Assembly (NCBI GenBank): GCA_020073085.1
Contig: JAIQFV010000006.1
Location: forward strand, 213,058 to 277,057
Direction: 5' to 3'
DNA length: 64,000 bases
Source: Terriglobia bacterium
GTDB lineage: Bacteria > Acidobacteriota > Terriglobia > JAIQFV01
Shown: piece after piece, positions 41,361 through 50,252 of the stretch
Layout: each line of letters begins with the position of its first letter
How positions within the stretch are numbered: position 1 is the stretch's first letter
Position numbers and translations under genes: made by a program
Notes under the pieces: generated by a model
Database searches by the model: none
The model's input: only the letters and a program-made list of their open reading frames with translations
Told to the model about the DNA's origin: nothing

Positions 41361-42545
41361 ATGCCAAACAAGAGACCGGAGTGCCCAGGGAAAGACAAGT
41401 ACCTCGCGGGGAAGAGGATCCTGCCCGAGCCGATTTCGAAAGAGACCGACATCGCCCGATTGATTGACAACATGGATGCCTACAACGGCGGTCGATTGAG
41501 GGCGGCCTGCCACTTAATAAAAAATGAGTATTCCAAGGAGGATGTGACCGTGGGTTTGAGTCTGGCGGGCGCATTGATCCCTGCCGGACTGGGCCGTTCC
41601 GCCATCATTCCTTTGATGAACCATGGGTTCGTCGACTGGATCGCCTCCACCGGCGCCAACATGTACCACGATCTGCATTTTGCTTTCAATATGCCGATGC
41701 ACCGCGGCAGCCATACCGTGGATGATGTCGACTTGAGGGATAAGGGTATCACCCGGATCTATGACATCCTGTTCGACTATGAGGATGTCTTGATGGAAAC
41801 GGACCGGAGGTTGCGGAAGATCATGGTGAGACCTGAATTTCAGAAGGAGATGGGGACGAGAGAGTTTTATCATCACCTCGGCAAGGTGATGAATGAACAC
41901 GAGCAGAAGAACAAACTAGGAGAAGTCAGTGTGGTGGCCGCAGCCTACCGGAACGGGATCCCGGTCTTCACCTCCTCTCCCGGGGATTCCACCATTGGCA
42001 TGAATGTCGCGGGCCTGGAGCTGCTGGCCGAAGCGGCGGGTTTGCGGGATTTGTTCAAACTGAAAATCAACCCCAGCATTGACGTCAACGATTCAACCGC
42101 CATCATCCTGAACGCCAAACGGTATGAGAAGGGAAGAACGGCTGTCATCCTGGCGGGAGGCGGAAGCCCGAAGAACTTCATGCTTCAGACCGAGCCGCAA
42201 ATTCAGGAGGTCCTCATGATCCCGGAAGTCGGTCAGGATTACGACATCAACATCACCGATGCGCGGCCGGACACGGGCGGCTTGTCGGGCGCCCCGCCCA
42301 GCGAGGCGGCCAGCTGGGGGAAGCTCGATCCGACGAAACTGGATGAAAGCGTGACCGCCTACATGGATGTTACGGTGGCGCTCCCGTTGATAGCGGCCTA
42401 CGTCTGTCAGACGACCCGGCCCAAGAAACTGAAACGGTTGTATGACCGCGGCCAGGAACTCCATGAGAAGCTGATCGAGTCCTATCTTGAGAACAACCGG
42501 GAGGTGGAAGATCTTAAAGCCCTGATCAAGAAACTGTCGGCTTAA
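41361..42545 (+). CDS. Deoxyhypusine synthase-family protein (likely polyamine/homospermidine enzyme)
   Basis: 394 residues; ATG 41361 has GGAGAGGAAA 4 bases before it, better than the ATG five codons upstream. The deoxyhypusine synthase fold is visible through the length: MNHGFVDWIASTGANMYHDLH (NAD-binding), SPGDSTIGMN, VILAGGGSPKNFMLQ, and EAASWGKLD near the C-terminus, whose Lys321 matches the imine-forming catalytic Lys of human enzyme (SWGKI). Bacteria lack eIF5A, so this cannot make hypusine. Bacterial homologs are thought to transfer the aminobutyl group of a polyamine to a small amine such as putrescine, giving homospermidine. The ornithine-decarboxylase-like gene 21 bp downstream would supply the putrescine. 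Confidence 0.87.
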   Translation: MPNKRPECPGKDKYLAGKRILPEPISKETDIARLIDNMDAYNGGRLRAACHLIKNEYSKEDVTVGLSLAGALIPAGLGRSAIIPLMNHGFVDWIASTGANMYHDLHFAFNMPMHRGSHTVDDVDLRDKGITRIYDILFDYEDVLMETDRRLRKIMVRPEFQKEMGTREFYHHLGKVMNEHEQKNKLGEVSVVAAAYRNGIPVFTSSPGDSTIGMNVAGLELLAEAAGLRDLFKLKINPSIDVNDSTAIILNAKRYEKGRTAVILAGGGSPKNFMLQTEPQIQEVLMIPEVGQDYDINITDARPDTGGLSGAPPSEAASWGKLDPTKLDESVTAYMDVTVALPLIAAYVCQTTRPKKLKRLYDRGQELHEKLIESYLENNREVEDLKALIKKLSA

Positions 42546-42566
42546 GAAAACATGAGGGCAAATGCC

Positions 42567-43697
42567 ATGAAAAAGGAACTCCTCGATTTAGCTAAAAAGC
42601 ATGGAACGCCTCTGTTTATTCTCGATCACAACAAATTGAGGGAAAACTACCGGAGGTTCAAGAAATGCCAGCCTCGGGTGCAATGCTATTACGCGGTCAA
42701 GGCCAATTCACATCCGGAGATCATCAAGACGTTGTTCAATGAAGGCTGCAGCTTCGATGTCGCTTCTTATAATGAGTTCATGCAGATTCACAAGTACGTC
42801 CGGGGTTTTGAGAAAAAAGACAAGGAATTCTTCATCTGGGACAAGATCATTTTTTCAAACACGATCAAAGACTGGAGGACCTTGCGGAAGATCAAACGTT
42901 ACCGGCCCCTGGTGACGTATGACAACAGCGATGAGCTGAAGAAAATCAGGAAGCACTGCGCTTCGGCCGGGCTGGTATTGAGACTCAAAGTCCCGGATAC
43001 CGGCTCCCAGGTCGAGATGAGCTCAAAATTCGGGGCCGAAACCGGCGATGCCCATCGCCTGATCCGGCAGGCTTTTGAGGCCGGAATGGTGGTGGAAGGA
43101 TTGAGCTTCCATGTCGGAAGCCAGTGCACGAATTTTGACAATTACACCGCAGCCCTGGCCATTACGTCCGATATCTTCCATGAAGCCAGGAGACAAGGTT
43201 ACAACCTGAACATTGTCGACATCGGTGGAGGTTTCCCCGTGCCGTACGACAGCCAGGTTCCCCGGTTCGAAGAGCTGGCGGCCATAATTAATGCGGAATG
43301 CGAACGCCTTTTTCCCAAGGACATTGAGATTATTGCGGAACCGGGACGATTCATGGTGGCGACCGCCGCAACGTTGATCACAGAAATCATCGGGAAGGCC
43401 CGGCGTGAGGGGAAGGTCTTTTACCACATCAATGACGGGGTTTACCAAACGTTTTCCGGCGTGGTTTACGATCATTGGATTCCCAACTTCCGCTCGTTCA
43501 GACGCGGGAAGGAAGAAGTGTGTGCCGTCGTCGGCCCCACCTGCGACAGCTTTGACAAGATTTCCCTATCAGTACAACTTCCGGGAAATCTGGAAATTGG
43601 GGACTATCTCTTTACGGAAAATATCGGGGCCTATAGCACGGCTTCCTCAACCACGTTCAATGGGTTTGACGGTGCGAAAATCATTCATCAATGCTAG
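42567..43697 (+). CDS. Ornithine decarboxylase-like enzyme (fold-type III PLP)
   Basis: 376 residues from ATG 42567 (GAGGGC upstream; another ATG lies five codons earlier). Lys45 in YYAVKANSHP is the PLP Schiff-base residue. HVGSQC (about 190-195), VDIGGGFP (phosphate-binding glycines near 221-228) and EPGRFMV (about 261-267) are standard. GPTCDSFDKI contains Cys326, which in eukaryotic-type ornithine decarboxylase helps catalysis across the dimer interface. The specificity helix was not resolved well enough to exclude lysine decarboxylase, but length and CDSFDK favour ornithine. The product, putrescine, is the natural partner of the deoxyhypusine-synthase-like protein encoded upstream; the two genes form an evident polyamine operon. 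Confidence 0.87.
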   Translation: MKKELLDLAKKHGTPLFILDHNKLRENYRRFKKCQPRVQCYYAVKANSHPEIIKTLFNEGCSFDVASYNEFMQIHKYVRGFEKKDKEFFIWDKIIFSNTIKDWRTLRKIKRYRPLVTYDNSDELKKIRKHCASAGLVLRLKVPDTGSQVEMSSKFGAETGDAHRLIRQAFEAGMVVEGLSFHVGSQCTNFDNYTAALAITSDIFHEARRQGYNLNIVDIGGGFPVPYDSQVPRFEELAAIINAECERLFPKDIEIIAEPGRFMVATAATLITEIIGKARREGKVFYHINDGVYQTFSGVVYDHWIPNFRSFRRGKEEVCAVVGPTCDSFDKISLSVQLPGNLEIGDYLFTENIGAYSTASSTTFNGFDGAKIIHQC

Positions 43698-43744
43698 AGC
43701 AGATTAGCAACTGAACCCGACAGCGCCGGGGCAATGGGAAGAAT

Positions 43745-43771
43745 CGTCGGGCGGTTCGCATCCGCCCGTCG
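43745..43771. repeat. Hairpin after the ornithine decarboxylase gene
   Basis: CGTCGGGCGG and CCGCCCGTCG pair over 10 bp with one mismatch around a 7-base loop. There is no T-tract, so it may stabilise the mRNA end or be a degraded REP-type palindrome. Confidence 0.4.
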
Positions 43772-43835
43772 AGTCTGAGCACCTCTGCGGCATCGCGGTA
43801 AAGGGGAAGCAGTCCCACCGTGCAGGATGAAAAAC

Positions 43836-44537
43836 ATGGCGAAGAGGCCGACAAGTCTGGAGAAGATTCTAAACCGGCTGGAGAAACTTTACGGGTCGCA
43901 AAGTCCGGTTGGACCCACGGATGCCTATGAGATGGTGCTCTATCGGAATGCCGGTTATCCGCAGTCGGACGAGCGCTGCACAAAGGGATTTGAGGCGCTC
44001 AAGAAGGCGATTGGATTGCGGCCCGACGAGATTCTCGAGGTACCGCATAAAAGGTTAGCTGAAGTGATGCGGGCGGGAGGGATGATACCCGAGATGCGCG
44101 CGAGTCGGCTGAAGGAAATTGCCCAGATCGTCAACCGGGAGTTCGGCGGGGATTTGCAGACCTTGATGAAACGGCCGGTCCCGGAGATTAAGAAAGCGCT
44201 GAAGAAGTTTCCCACAATCTCGGATGCCGGCGCCGAGAAAATTCTGTTGTTCACAAGTACGGCCGAAGTGACAGCGCTCCCTTCGAATTGTATTCACGTT
44301 CCCCTGCGGCTGGGGTATGGCGTCGAGAGAAAGAATTGGGCGGCCAGCTATCGCGAGGCGCAGGAGGCGGTCCGCTCCGAGTTGCCGGAGGAGGGCGATG
44401 CGTACCGGCGCGCCTACCTGCTGTTGAAGCGCCACGGCGAGGAGCTGTGCAAATCCTCGCGACCGCGATGCGAGCAGTGCCCCGTGTCGGAGGAATGTCT
44501 CTTCTATCAGAAGCTGCGGGGCGGCAAGCGAGAATAG
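43836..44537 (+). CDS. Endonuclease III-like HhH-GPD protein with 4Fe-4S cluster and altered active site
   Basis: 233 residues from ATG 43836 (AGGA 8 bases upstream); an ATG three codons earlier is equally possible. The HhH-GPD fold is evident (YGSQSPVGPTDAYEMVLYRNAGY, MRASRLKEIAQIV) and ends in an iron-sulfur loop CKSSRPRCEQCPVSEEC, spaced C-x6-C-x2-C-x5-C as in Nth and MutY. In Nth the hairpin is LPGVGRKTANVVL with a catalytic Lys; here it is FPTISDAGAEKILLF, with Ala at that site. The catalytic Asp (VDTHV, or LDSN in a related branch) is replaced: LPSNCIHV. So the protein should bind DNA, but glycosylase/lyase chemistry is in doubt. It lies in the same direction as the polyamine genes, 138 bp downstream. 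Confidence 0.78.
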   Translation: MAKRPTSLEKILNRLEKLYGSQSPVGPTDAYEMVLYRNAGYPQSDERCTKGFEALKKAIGLRPDEILEVPHKRLAEVMRAGGMIPEMRASRLKEIAQIVNREFGGDLQTLMKRPVPEIKKALKKFPTISDAGAEKILLFTSTAEVTALPSNCIHVPLRLGYGVERKNWAASYREAQEAVRSELPEEGDAYRRAYLLLKRHGEELCKSSRPRCEQCPVSEECLFYQKLRGGKRE

Positions 44538-44773
44538 GGGCGCGTATAGTCGGCCTTACCTCAGCCATCCCAATTCATCTTCATGAAGAATCCACCGAGC
44601 GAGGCAGGAGACCGATCAGGCCTTCTCATACGGGTCGGGAGCCTGTTGAATTCGGGCTCTTTGTTTGAACCGTACTCGAATTGGAATCGGGAAGAACTCC
44701 CCCTAATTGTAGAGAGGTTGAACCCACTCATCCCATCGAATATAATGAGCACGTACGGACAGGGAGGTATCTT

Positions 44774-46444
44774 GTGCCTCTTGTGTTCATTGCTTTCCTC
44801 CTCCTGACACCATTTCTGTTTGAGCAAGAGAGCCAAACCCCGAAAGGCTTGTCTCCTCTTGAGGCGATGAGTGAACCCACACCTCCGCAACCCACGGCGG
44901 AACTGCGTAAACGTGCCAAGATCCTGCTGGACACTGCTGAAGTCGAGTCCAAAGCAATCCAGGGGGGCATGCGGGCGTTCAACCTATTGCAGCTGGGGCA
45001 CGTTTATCAAAGCTCGGATAAGAAAAAGGCCGTGACTCTGTTGAACGAGGCTTTCTCTGCTGCGGGGATCATGGTTGAGTCCGCGGAAGGGGTGGACCCT
45101 GAGCGACCGACATTGGACCCGCGCAGCAGCAAGGGCGAGCTGGAAGACGAGGTCGTGCAGGCCCTCTGCAATCTTGCGCCGGATCGCGCCGAGGAATTGC
45201 TGACGCGGATGGAACCGCGGTACCGCACGAACGTCGTTCGGATGCTTCTCGAAAGGTTCGATGAAGAAAAGCAATATGATCGAGCCTTGGAGTTGATAAT
45301 CCGGGCCGCCGAGGGCGGGGAATTTCCATACAACGCTGCCGACCGGCTCCTCTACATCCTGCCAAAGGAAATGGCGATGGAACGGCAGCGTCTCTTTGCC
45401 ATCGCTTTGCTCAGTTTTCGCGATCGCCCGCCGGTGTCTAAATTCTATTCTGAATCGGAGTTCTTGGATTTGGTAACACATCACTGGCGTGAATTGCCTC
45501 TTTCCATGATTCGGGCCGCACTGGATTTGATTTTACACCCGCCCGAGGACAAGTCGGTGAGCCAGGACAAAGGGTCCAGATATAGCATCAACGGAGAGGA
45601 GATCTATTTTACTTCGAAGGATGAGTACCGGCTCTTCAAGGTTATGCCCATTCTTCGACAAATCGATGAATCAGCTTACAATACTGCGATTGAGGAAAGA
45701 AAGAATCTTAGAGCTTTGATGGAGCGCTATCCGGATGGATGGGCTTCGTTCCAGAATGCGGGAAACCCGGTTCCGGATTCAAAAGGGATGTCCGCCCCTC
45801 GGGTTTCTCGGGGGGGCTTGATGGTCACAGGCGATTCACGGACCGACAGTTTTGTCATTACAAGCAATCGAAGGGGGCAGGTTGAAAACTTGGAATTTTC
45901 TGATGTCTCCACGCACCCCGAGGAGGCCATCGCAAAGGCAGCGCAATTGTCCGACCCGAGGGCCCGCAGGAGCGCGCTGGAATGGATTGCGAGCTTTACC
46001 CTAACGGTCAACCCTGACGCCACGAGAACCGCGATCCGGAAACTGCTCGAGGCGCCGAATCTGCGGCCCAACGAGGAGGCCTATTTACAGCAGACGGCAG
46101 CGACCTTGTACCTGAGGTTGGGAGACCATGAGGCTGCGCTCGAGACCGTCAAAAAAGGAGCCGCAGTCGCAAGGAAGGTTTACGAGATCGAGATGAACGG
46201 TCCTGATCCCAATCAGGCCCTCAAAGCCTACTGGCTCTCCAGCCACACGTGGCGCGGGCTGATCCGTCTCGCCGCCCAGCTCTCGCCCGATTTCGCCGTG
46301 GCTCTGGTGGATGCAATCCCGGACCCCGATATCAAGGCCACCGAACGCATTGCCCTGGCGAGCGCGTGGATGGGACTGCCTTTTGTCGAATCGCCTGTCA
46401 TCGTAAAGACGAAGACTTGGCCGTTTAAGCCCCCCTCCCCTTAG
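44774..46444 (+). CDS. Exported helical protein of unknown function
   Basis: 556 residues from GTG 44774, chosen because GGGAGG lies 6 bases upstream and the protein then begins with a hydrophobic export segment (PLVFIAFLLLTPFLFEQES). I do not recognise the family. The N-terminal half (about 45-250) looks like a TPR/SEL1-like alpha-solenoid (MRAFNLLQLGHVYQSSDKKKAVTLLNEAFSAAG, ALCNLAPDRAEELLTRM, YDRALELIIRAAEGG). A middle segment is less ordered with Ser, Gly and Arg. The C-terminal part (about 360-520) is again helical (YLQQTAATLYLRLGDHEAALETVKKGA). No catalytic or metal-binding motif is visible. Similar proteins with repeat solenoids occur near regulators in Acidobacteriota; no function is known to me. 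Confidence 0.7.
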   Translation: MPLVFIAFLLLTPFLFEQESQTPKGLSPLEAMSEPTPPQPTAELRKRAKILLDTAEVESKAIQGGMRAFNLLQLGHVYQSSDKKKAVTLLNEAFSAAGIMVESAEGVDPERPTLDPRSSKGELEDEVVQALCNLAPDRAEELLTRMEPRYRTNVVRMLLERFDEEKQYDRALELIIRAAEGGEFPYNAADRLLYILPKEMAMERQRLFAIALLSFRDRPPVSKFYSESEFLDLVTHHWRELPLSMIRAALDLILHPPEDKSVSQDKGSRYSINGEEIYFTSKDEYRLFKVMPILRQIDESAYNTAIEERKNLRALMERYPDGWASFQNAGNPVPDSKGMSAPRVSRGGLMVTGDSRTDSFVITSNRRGQVENLEFSDVSTHPEEAIAKAAQLSDPRARRSALEWIASFTLTVNPDATRTAIRKLLEAPNLRPNEEAYLQQTAATLYLRLGDHEAALETVKKGAAVARKVYEIEMNGPDPNQALKAYWLSSHTWRGLIRLAAQLSPDFAVALVDAIPDPDIKATERIALASAWMGLPFVESPVIVKTKTWPFKPPSP

Positions 46445-46538
46445 CGGCAGAGCCGCATATCATCTTCGAACTCATTCACCGACGTCACTATATTCAATCA
46501 TCCTCAATAATCAACCGAGGTATCCTCCATCGCCCCAT

Positions 46539-47129
46539 TCAATTGTTCATGCGGTGAAACGTTTTGTCCTCCCACAAATCCTGGTCCGCAGCGTGCTTCG
46601 AGAAGAATTTCTGAATCTCCGCGGTCTTCGCCGAAAGGACGTGGTCGTCGTTGGCGGGGTTCGGCCGCTCGTATCGGATGTCGATCTTCTCGTTCTTGAC
46701 CTTATTCAAGAAAGCCTCGTCATCGAGCACGGCCATGCGCAGTTCGTCCCCCTGTACGTTCGCCCTCGCCAAGAAATGCGCATTGACCAGGGGAAGATAA
46801 AGTTCCGGCTTCAGACGCTCCTCCAATGCGGTCTGGTCCGGTTCAAAATCGAAGAAGAGGGTGCCGTCGAGCCGCACCGCATGCATGGTATAGCTGCTCT
46901 GTGCGGACTCCTTTTCGTCCTTCATGGAGTAAACGACGAGGTATCTCTCCTGATCCTTTTCCATGAACTGAATGGACTCCGTTCCGTCTGCGTTAACCCA
47001 CGTTCCCCGGAGCGCCAGCTCATTGGCGAGGTGCTCTTTGTCCCAGAGGGGATAAAGAGACAGCTGGGGAACACATCCGTAAAGCGAAAGCACTAAGAGC
47101 AGGATTAACATGATCTTGGCCCGTTTCAT
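46539..47129 (-). CDS. Lipoprotein of unknown function
   Basis: 196 residues; GGAGGG precedes ATG 47129. The N-terminus is a lipoprotein signal (KIMLILLLVLSLYGC) with the lipobox Cys at residue 19, so it should be anchored in a membrane. The mature part has alternating strands and turns (LRGTWVNADGTESIQFMEKDQERYLVVYSM, LDGTLFFDFEP), like small lipocalin/DUF-type beta proteins that begin with a TW-N-(A/P)-D-G phrase. No catalytic motif is seen. It converges with the helical-protein gene at 44774-46444. A palindrome-rich region lies just upstream. Confidence 0.72.
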   Translation of the reverse strand: MKRAKIMLILLLVLSLYGCVPQLSLYPLWDKEHLANELALRGTWVNADGTESIQFMEKDQERYLVVYSMKDEKESAQSSYTMHAVRLDGTLFFDFEPDQTALEERLKPELYLPLVNAHFLARANVQGDELRMAVLDDEAFLNKVKNEKIDIRYERPNPANDDHVLSAKTAEIQKFFSKHAADQDLWEDKTFHRMNN

Positions 47130-47381
47130 GGGATCCCTCCTTCGGTCGGAGCCCTGTTTTTTTGGCTCCTACTGGTAAAAGCGTTATCCGCACCCTGGAA
47201 TTACACTGATTGAAGAGGATTTGAGCAGCGCAGCAACACAATTTAGGGCGACAAGGCCAAGAAACACATCATTAGGAGGCTATGAAGACAGGAGGTTAAA
47301 CCCTCAATCGGAAGAGAATCTGATGATCCTGCGTGGGCGGGCATTCTATGGACACCAATCCCCCGGCTTCCTGGAATCCTG

Positions 47382-47425
47382 AATCAGAAAAGGGACAGTC
47401 CCTAGGGACTGTCCCTTTTCTGATT
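47382..47425. repeat. 44-bp perfect palindrome
   Basis: The sequence from 47382 to 47425 equals its own reverse complement; the centre is CTAG at 47402-47405, and each arm holds AATCAGAAAAGGGACAGTCC. The GGGACAGTCCC unit resembles REP-type hairpins seen across several phyla. The flanking A and T runs could make it a bidirectional terminator. Confidence 0.85.
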
Positions 47426-47572
47426 AAACCTTTGCAGATTGCTTTGTTTGAATTCGACTCCTCAGTGTGAGGAGCTTGAGAGTCGGTCTTGAGAAGGATA
47501 GTCCTCTTTGAGGGGACTTGCCTTCGTACAGCACGCCGCCTCAGCGGCGGGAGTGGGCGAGAGGGAAGTCGT

Positions 47573-47656
47573 ACCCCGATTCATCGGGGTTGGTGGCGAA
47601 TGGGTCGGTCGTCAACGGCCGGCCCAAGTATGAGGTCAACCCCGATGAATCGGGGT
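47573..47656. repeat. Inverted pair of CCCCGATTCATCGGGG palindromes
   Basis: ACCCCGATTCATCGGGGT (47573-47590) and ACCCCGATGAATCGGGGT (47639-47656) are exact reverse complements, and each is itself a near-perfect palindrome. They flank 48 bp. The same palindrome family recurs at 55872 and 56032. Confidence 0.85.
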
Positions 47657-47780
47657 GAAAAACCTGTAGGTCATTGGATTTCCTGCCGGTAAACCAGCGG
47701 GCTTTACGCAGCCAAGCCCGCCGAGGCTCTGATCCTGAGCAGGCGTCTCCATCGGGCAATAAGCCCTGCGAATCCAAAAA

Positions 47781-47819
47781 GGGACTGTCCCTAGGGACTG
47801 TCCCTAGGGGCTGTCCCTA
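47781..47819. repeat. Three tandem copies of a 13-bp unit
   Basis: GGGACTGTCCCTA occurs twice and GGGGCTGTCCCTA once, at 47781-47793, 47794-47806 and 47807-47819. Each unit carries the half-palindrome seen in the 44-bp palindrome at 47382. The last copy contains the stop codon of the Ser/Thr kinase gene. Confidence 0.8.
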
Positions 47820-50252
47820 TTCCGATTGGGGGTTGGAGGCTCGGCGGGCTCGTCGCCACAAACGTCGGAGGGTGACGCGCACGGCTGCGTAGCGGGCTGC
47901 CAGGAGCATCACGAGGACTCCGACGACGAGCAGAAAGATCGGCCAAACCACCTTGTTCTTGAGCCAGTTCTGTTGCAACCGGACGATTCCGATCGCCAGG
48001 AAGAGCATCCCGGATCCGAGATAGTTCTTCATCTGCTTGGGAACGCTCAGAAACACGAACAGGCTCGCAGTCGCTGGAAGGAGAACTTCGAAGATACGGG
48101 CTTCGCGATGCAGGGCCAGACTTCCGGGGGATTGCCCCCAAAGACGGGTCGCCTCGAGACCCAACAGGAGCAACGGAAAAAGTACGTGGCCGGGGATGAC
48201 GAAACGGAAAGCCTTCCCGACGGTGCGCAGTTGGGGGGTGCGGAATCGATCACAGGTCAGAGTGAGCCAAAAGTAAATGGCGGCATTGATGATGAAGAGA
48301 TATTCCACCTGCCCGCGCGTCCAGGGCGCAGTTCGCTCCAACCATTGGGCGTAGGGTTTGTGGAAGCCCGCCACACCGCTGAGGGCGACATAGGTAAATA
48401 GGACAGCAAGGGGATAGAAATAACGGGAGTCGCCAGGAGACCGCAAACGCTCCAACACATGGGCGACCACGAAAAACAGTAATGCCGCCGGGATCAAGCG
48501 CAAGTAGATCCGTCCCGGATCGTCGTTTAACCAGTCCAACATTCCCATGCGAAGCAAGGTGATAACGTACAGCAGCGCCACGCCTAGAGAAATAACGAGG
48601 GAGAAAACGGAGGAGCGGGTGAACCGGCGGAGGGCCACATAGGCAGGCAGCGAAAGAAACAAAGCCCACCACATCTGGGCGTTGGTGGTTCCCTTGAAAT
48701 TCCCGAACTGGAGAAAGAACTCGAGGTCTTGCCTTCCTCGTGAGTACCATGAGCAAAGGTGGTATTCACTCATGGCGACCAGCAGCGTGATGGGCAGCAG
48801 CAGGCAGAAGGAGAGAAGGTACGCCACCGAGATGCGGACGCGGCCGGCCATCCAGCACCGGATTCCGTAATATCCGGTGGGCAGCGTCGCCCCCGCGACC
48901 ACCAGGACGGCCGCCGTGCCGGTGAGGTTCAAGTAGCGGAACAGGAAAAGCAGGCCGGCTCCCACCACCAGGGTCCAGGCACCCAGGTAGAGCGCCACCT
49001 GTGGCAACGACAGCCGCCGCACCTCCATGATCCAGGCATCCTCGCGCTCGGTGAGGCGGTCGTAGCCCTTCTTCAAGGAATCAAACTCATAGTCCGACAG
49101 GATGTGGTCCTGCCTCCATCCCTCCAGTTCGCGCACATGTTGTTCGATCTTCCCCGCCATTCGCCTTGCATACGAGCTGGGGGCCGCCAGCACCGGTTCA
49201 TCCACCAGGAACCGTTCCAGGTCGTCCGCCATTTCCCGCGCGGTGGCATAGCGGTCGGCGGGACGCTTCTCGAGCGCCAGCATGCAGATGTTCTGAAGCT
49301 CGCCGGGGATGTCGCCGTTCAACCTTCTCGGAAGCACCGGCTCTTCGTCACAGATGCTATGCACTTGTCCGCGTAAATCGTCGGCACGGAAGGGGAGGGT
49401 CCCGGTCAACAGCTCATAGAGGATCGTTCCGAGGGAAAAAATATCGCTTCGAGCATCGAGAGGGGTTTCTCCGCGGGCCTGTTCCGGCGAAAAGTACCCG
49501 GGTGTCCCCATGACCTCGCCGTGACTGGTGAGTGCCTTTTCCAGCCCCTCCACCTGCCGCGCAAGGCCGAAGTCAAGCAGCTTCGGTTCCAGATCCGCTC
49601 CCACCAGGATGTTTCCGGGTTTCAAATCGCGGTGGACAATTTGATGCTGGTGGAGGAAGTGCGCGGCCACAGCGACCTTGCGCATCAACTCTGCCTTCTG
49701 TTTGAGGGAGAGCGCGCTGGCAGCCTCGGTGAGCGTGGCCCCCTCGACATATTCCATGACAAAGTGGGGAGGTTCGCCTGCCGGGCCGAGGTAGTAGATA
49801 TGGACGACGTTCGGGTGGCTGAGCCGTGCCAGCGCCCGCGCTTCCTGCATGAACCGCTTCCGAATCTCCTCGTTTCCCGCAAAGTGATCCTTGAGCACCT
49901 TGATGGCGACAGTGCGCCCGAGGGTCTCGTCGGCGGCCAGGAACACACGGGCCATCCCTCCGGCCCCCAGCTCCTTCAGGATGCGATGCCCTGAAAGGCG
50001 CTCCGGAACCTGCTCAACTCCGGGCGGTTCAGTGTCCGGGTCGATCGAATCAAACAGGGCGAGCGTATCGAGAGCAGCACGCAGGTCGGATGCGATCTCG
50101 GGATAGCGCCGGCAGAATTGGTCGATATCTGCGGCCTCCGATCGGGCGGCGAGATCCACGTATTCCGCCAGGGCGGCGGCAACTCTTCGCTCGTGTTCCA
50201 GCGCCGGGTCGAGGGTGTCGTCCTTCGTTGGGCCGTCCGACCTTGTGTTCAT
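47817..50252 (-). CDS. Ser/Thr protein kinase with multi-span membrane C-terminus
   Basis: 811 residues from ATG 50252; its start overlaps the sigma-factor stop by 4 bp (ATGA). After an 85-residue helical lead-in, a Hanks-type kinase domain spans about 88-355: glycine loop LGAGGMARVF, ATP-binding Lys118 (VAIKVLK), catalytic loop HRDLKPGN (207-214), DFG at 227-229 and GTPGYFSPEQAR in the activation segment. All key residues are present, so it should be active. A helical linker at about 365-415 leads to 10-13 transmembrane segments between about 420 and 790. It probably phosphorylates the ECF sigma factor or its partner. The stop codon lies in a 13-bp repeat at 47807-47819. Confidence 0.92.
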   Translation of the reverse strand: MNTRSDGPTKDDTLDPALEHERRVAAALAEYVDLAARSEAADIDQFCRRYPEIASDLRAALDTLALFDSIDPDTEPPGVEQVPERLSGHRILKELGAGGMARVFLAADETLGRTVAIKVLKDHFAGNEEIRKRFMQEARALARLSHPNVVHIYYLGPAGEPPHFVMEYVEGATLTEAASALSLKQKAELMRKVAVAAHFLHQHQIVHRDLKPGNILVGADLEPKLLDFGLARQVEGLEKALTSHGEVMGTPGYFSPEQARGETPLDARSDIFSLGTILYELLTGTLPFRADDLRGQVHSICDEEPVLPRRLNGDIPGELQNICMLALEKRPADRYATAREMADDLERFLVDEPVLAAPSSYARRMAGKIEQHVRELEGWRQDHILSDYEFDSLKKGYDRLTEREDAWIMEVRRLSLPQVALYLGAWTLVVGAGLLFLFRYLNLTGTAAVLVVAGATLPTGYYGIRCWMAGRVRISVAYLLSFCLLLPITLLVAMSEYHLCSWYSRGRQDLEFFLQFGNFKGTTNAQMWWALFLSLPAYVALRRFTRSSVFSLVISLGVALLYVITLLRMGMLDWLNDDPGRIYLRLIPAALLFFVVAHVLERLRSPGDSRYFYPLAVLFTYVALSGVAGFHKPYAQWLERTAPWTRGQVEYLFIINAAIYFWLTLTCDRFRTPQLRTVGKAFRFVIPGHVLFPLLLLGLEATRLWGQSPGSLALHREARIFEVLLPATASLFVFLSVPKQMKNYLGSGMLFLAIGIVRLQQNWLKNKVVWPIFLLVVGVLVMLLAARYAAVRVTLRRLWRRARRASNPQSE

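Larger units (their letters stand above)
47130..47816. other. 687-bp intergenic region rich in palindromes
   Basis: The stretch separates the lipoprotein gene from the Ser/Thr kinase gene, both on minus. It contains a 44-bp perfect palindrome, a CGCCGC/GCGGCG hairpin (47534-47549), a pair of 18-bp palindromes facing each other, and three copies of a 13-bp unit. No ORF is supported; frames across it are driven by the repeats. Confidence 0.7.
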
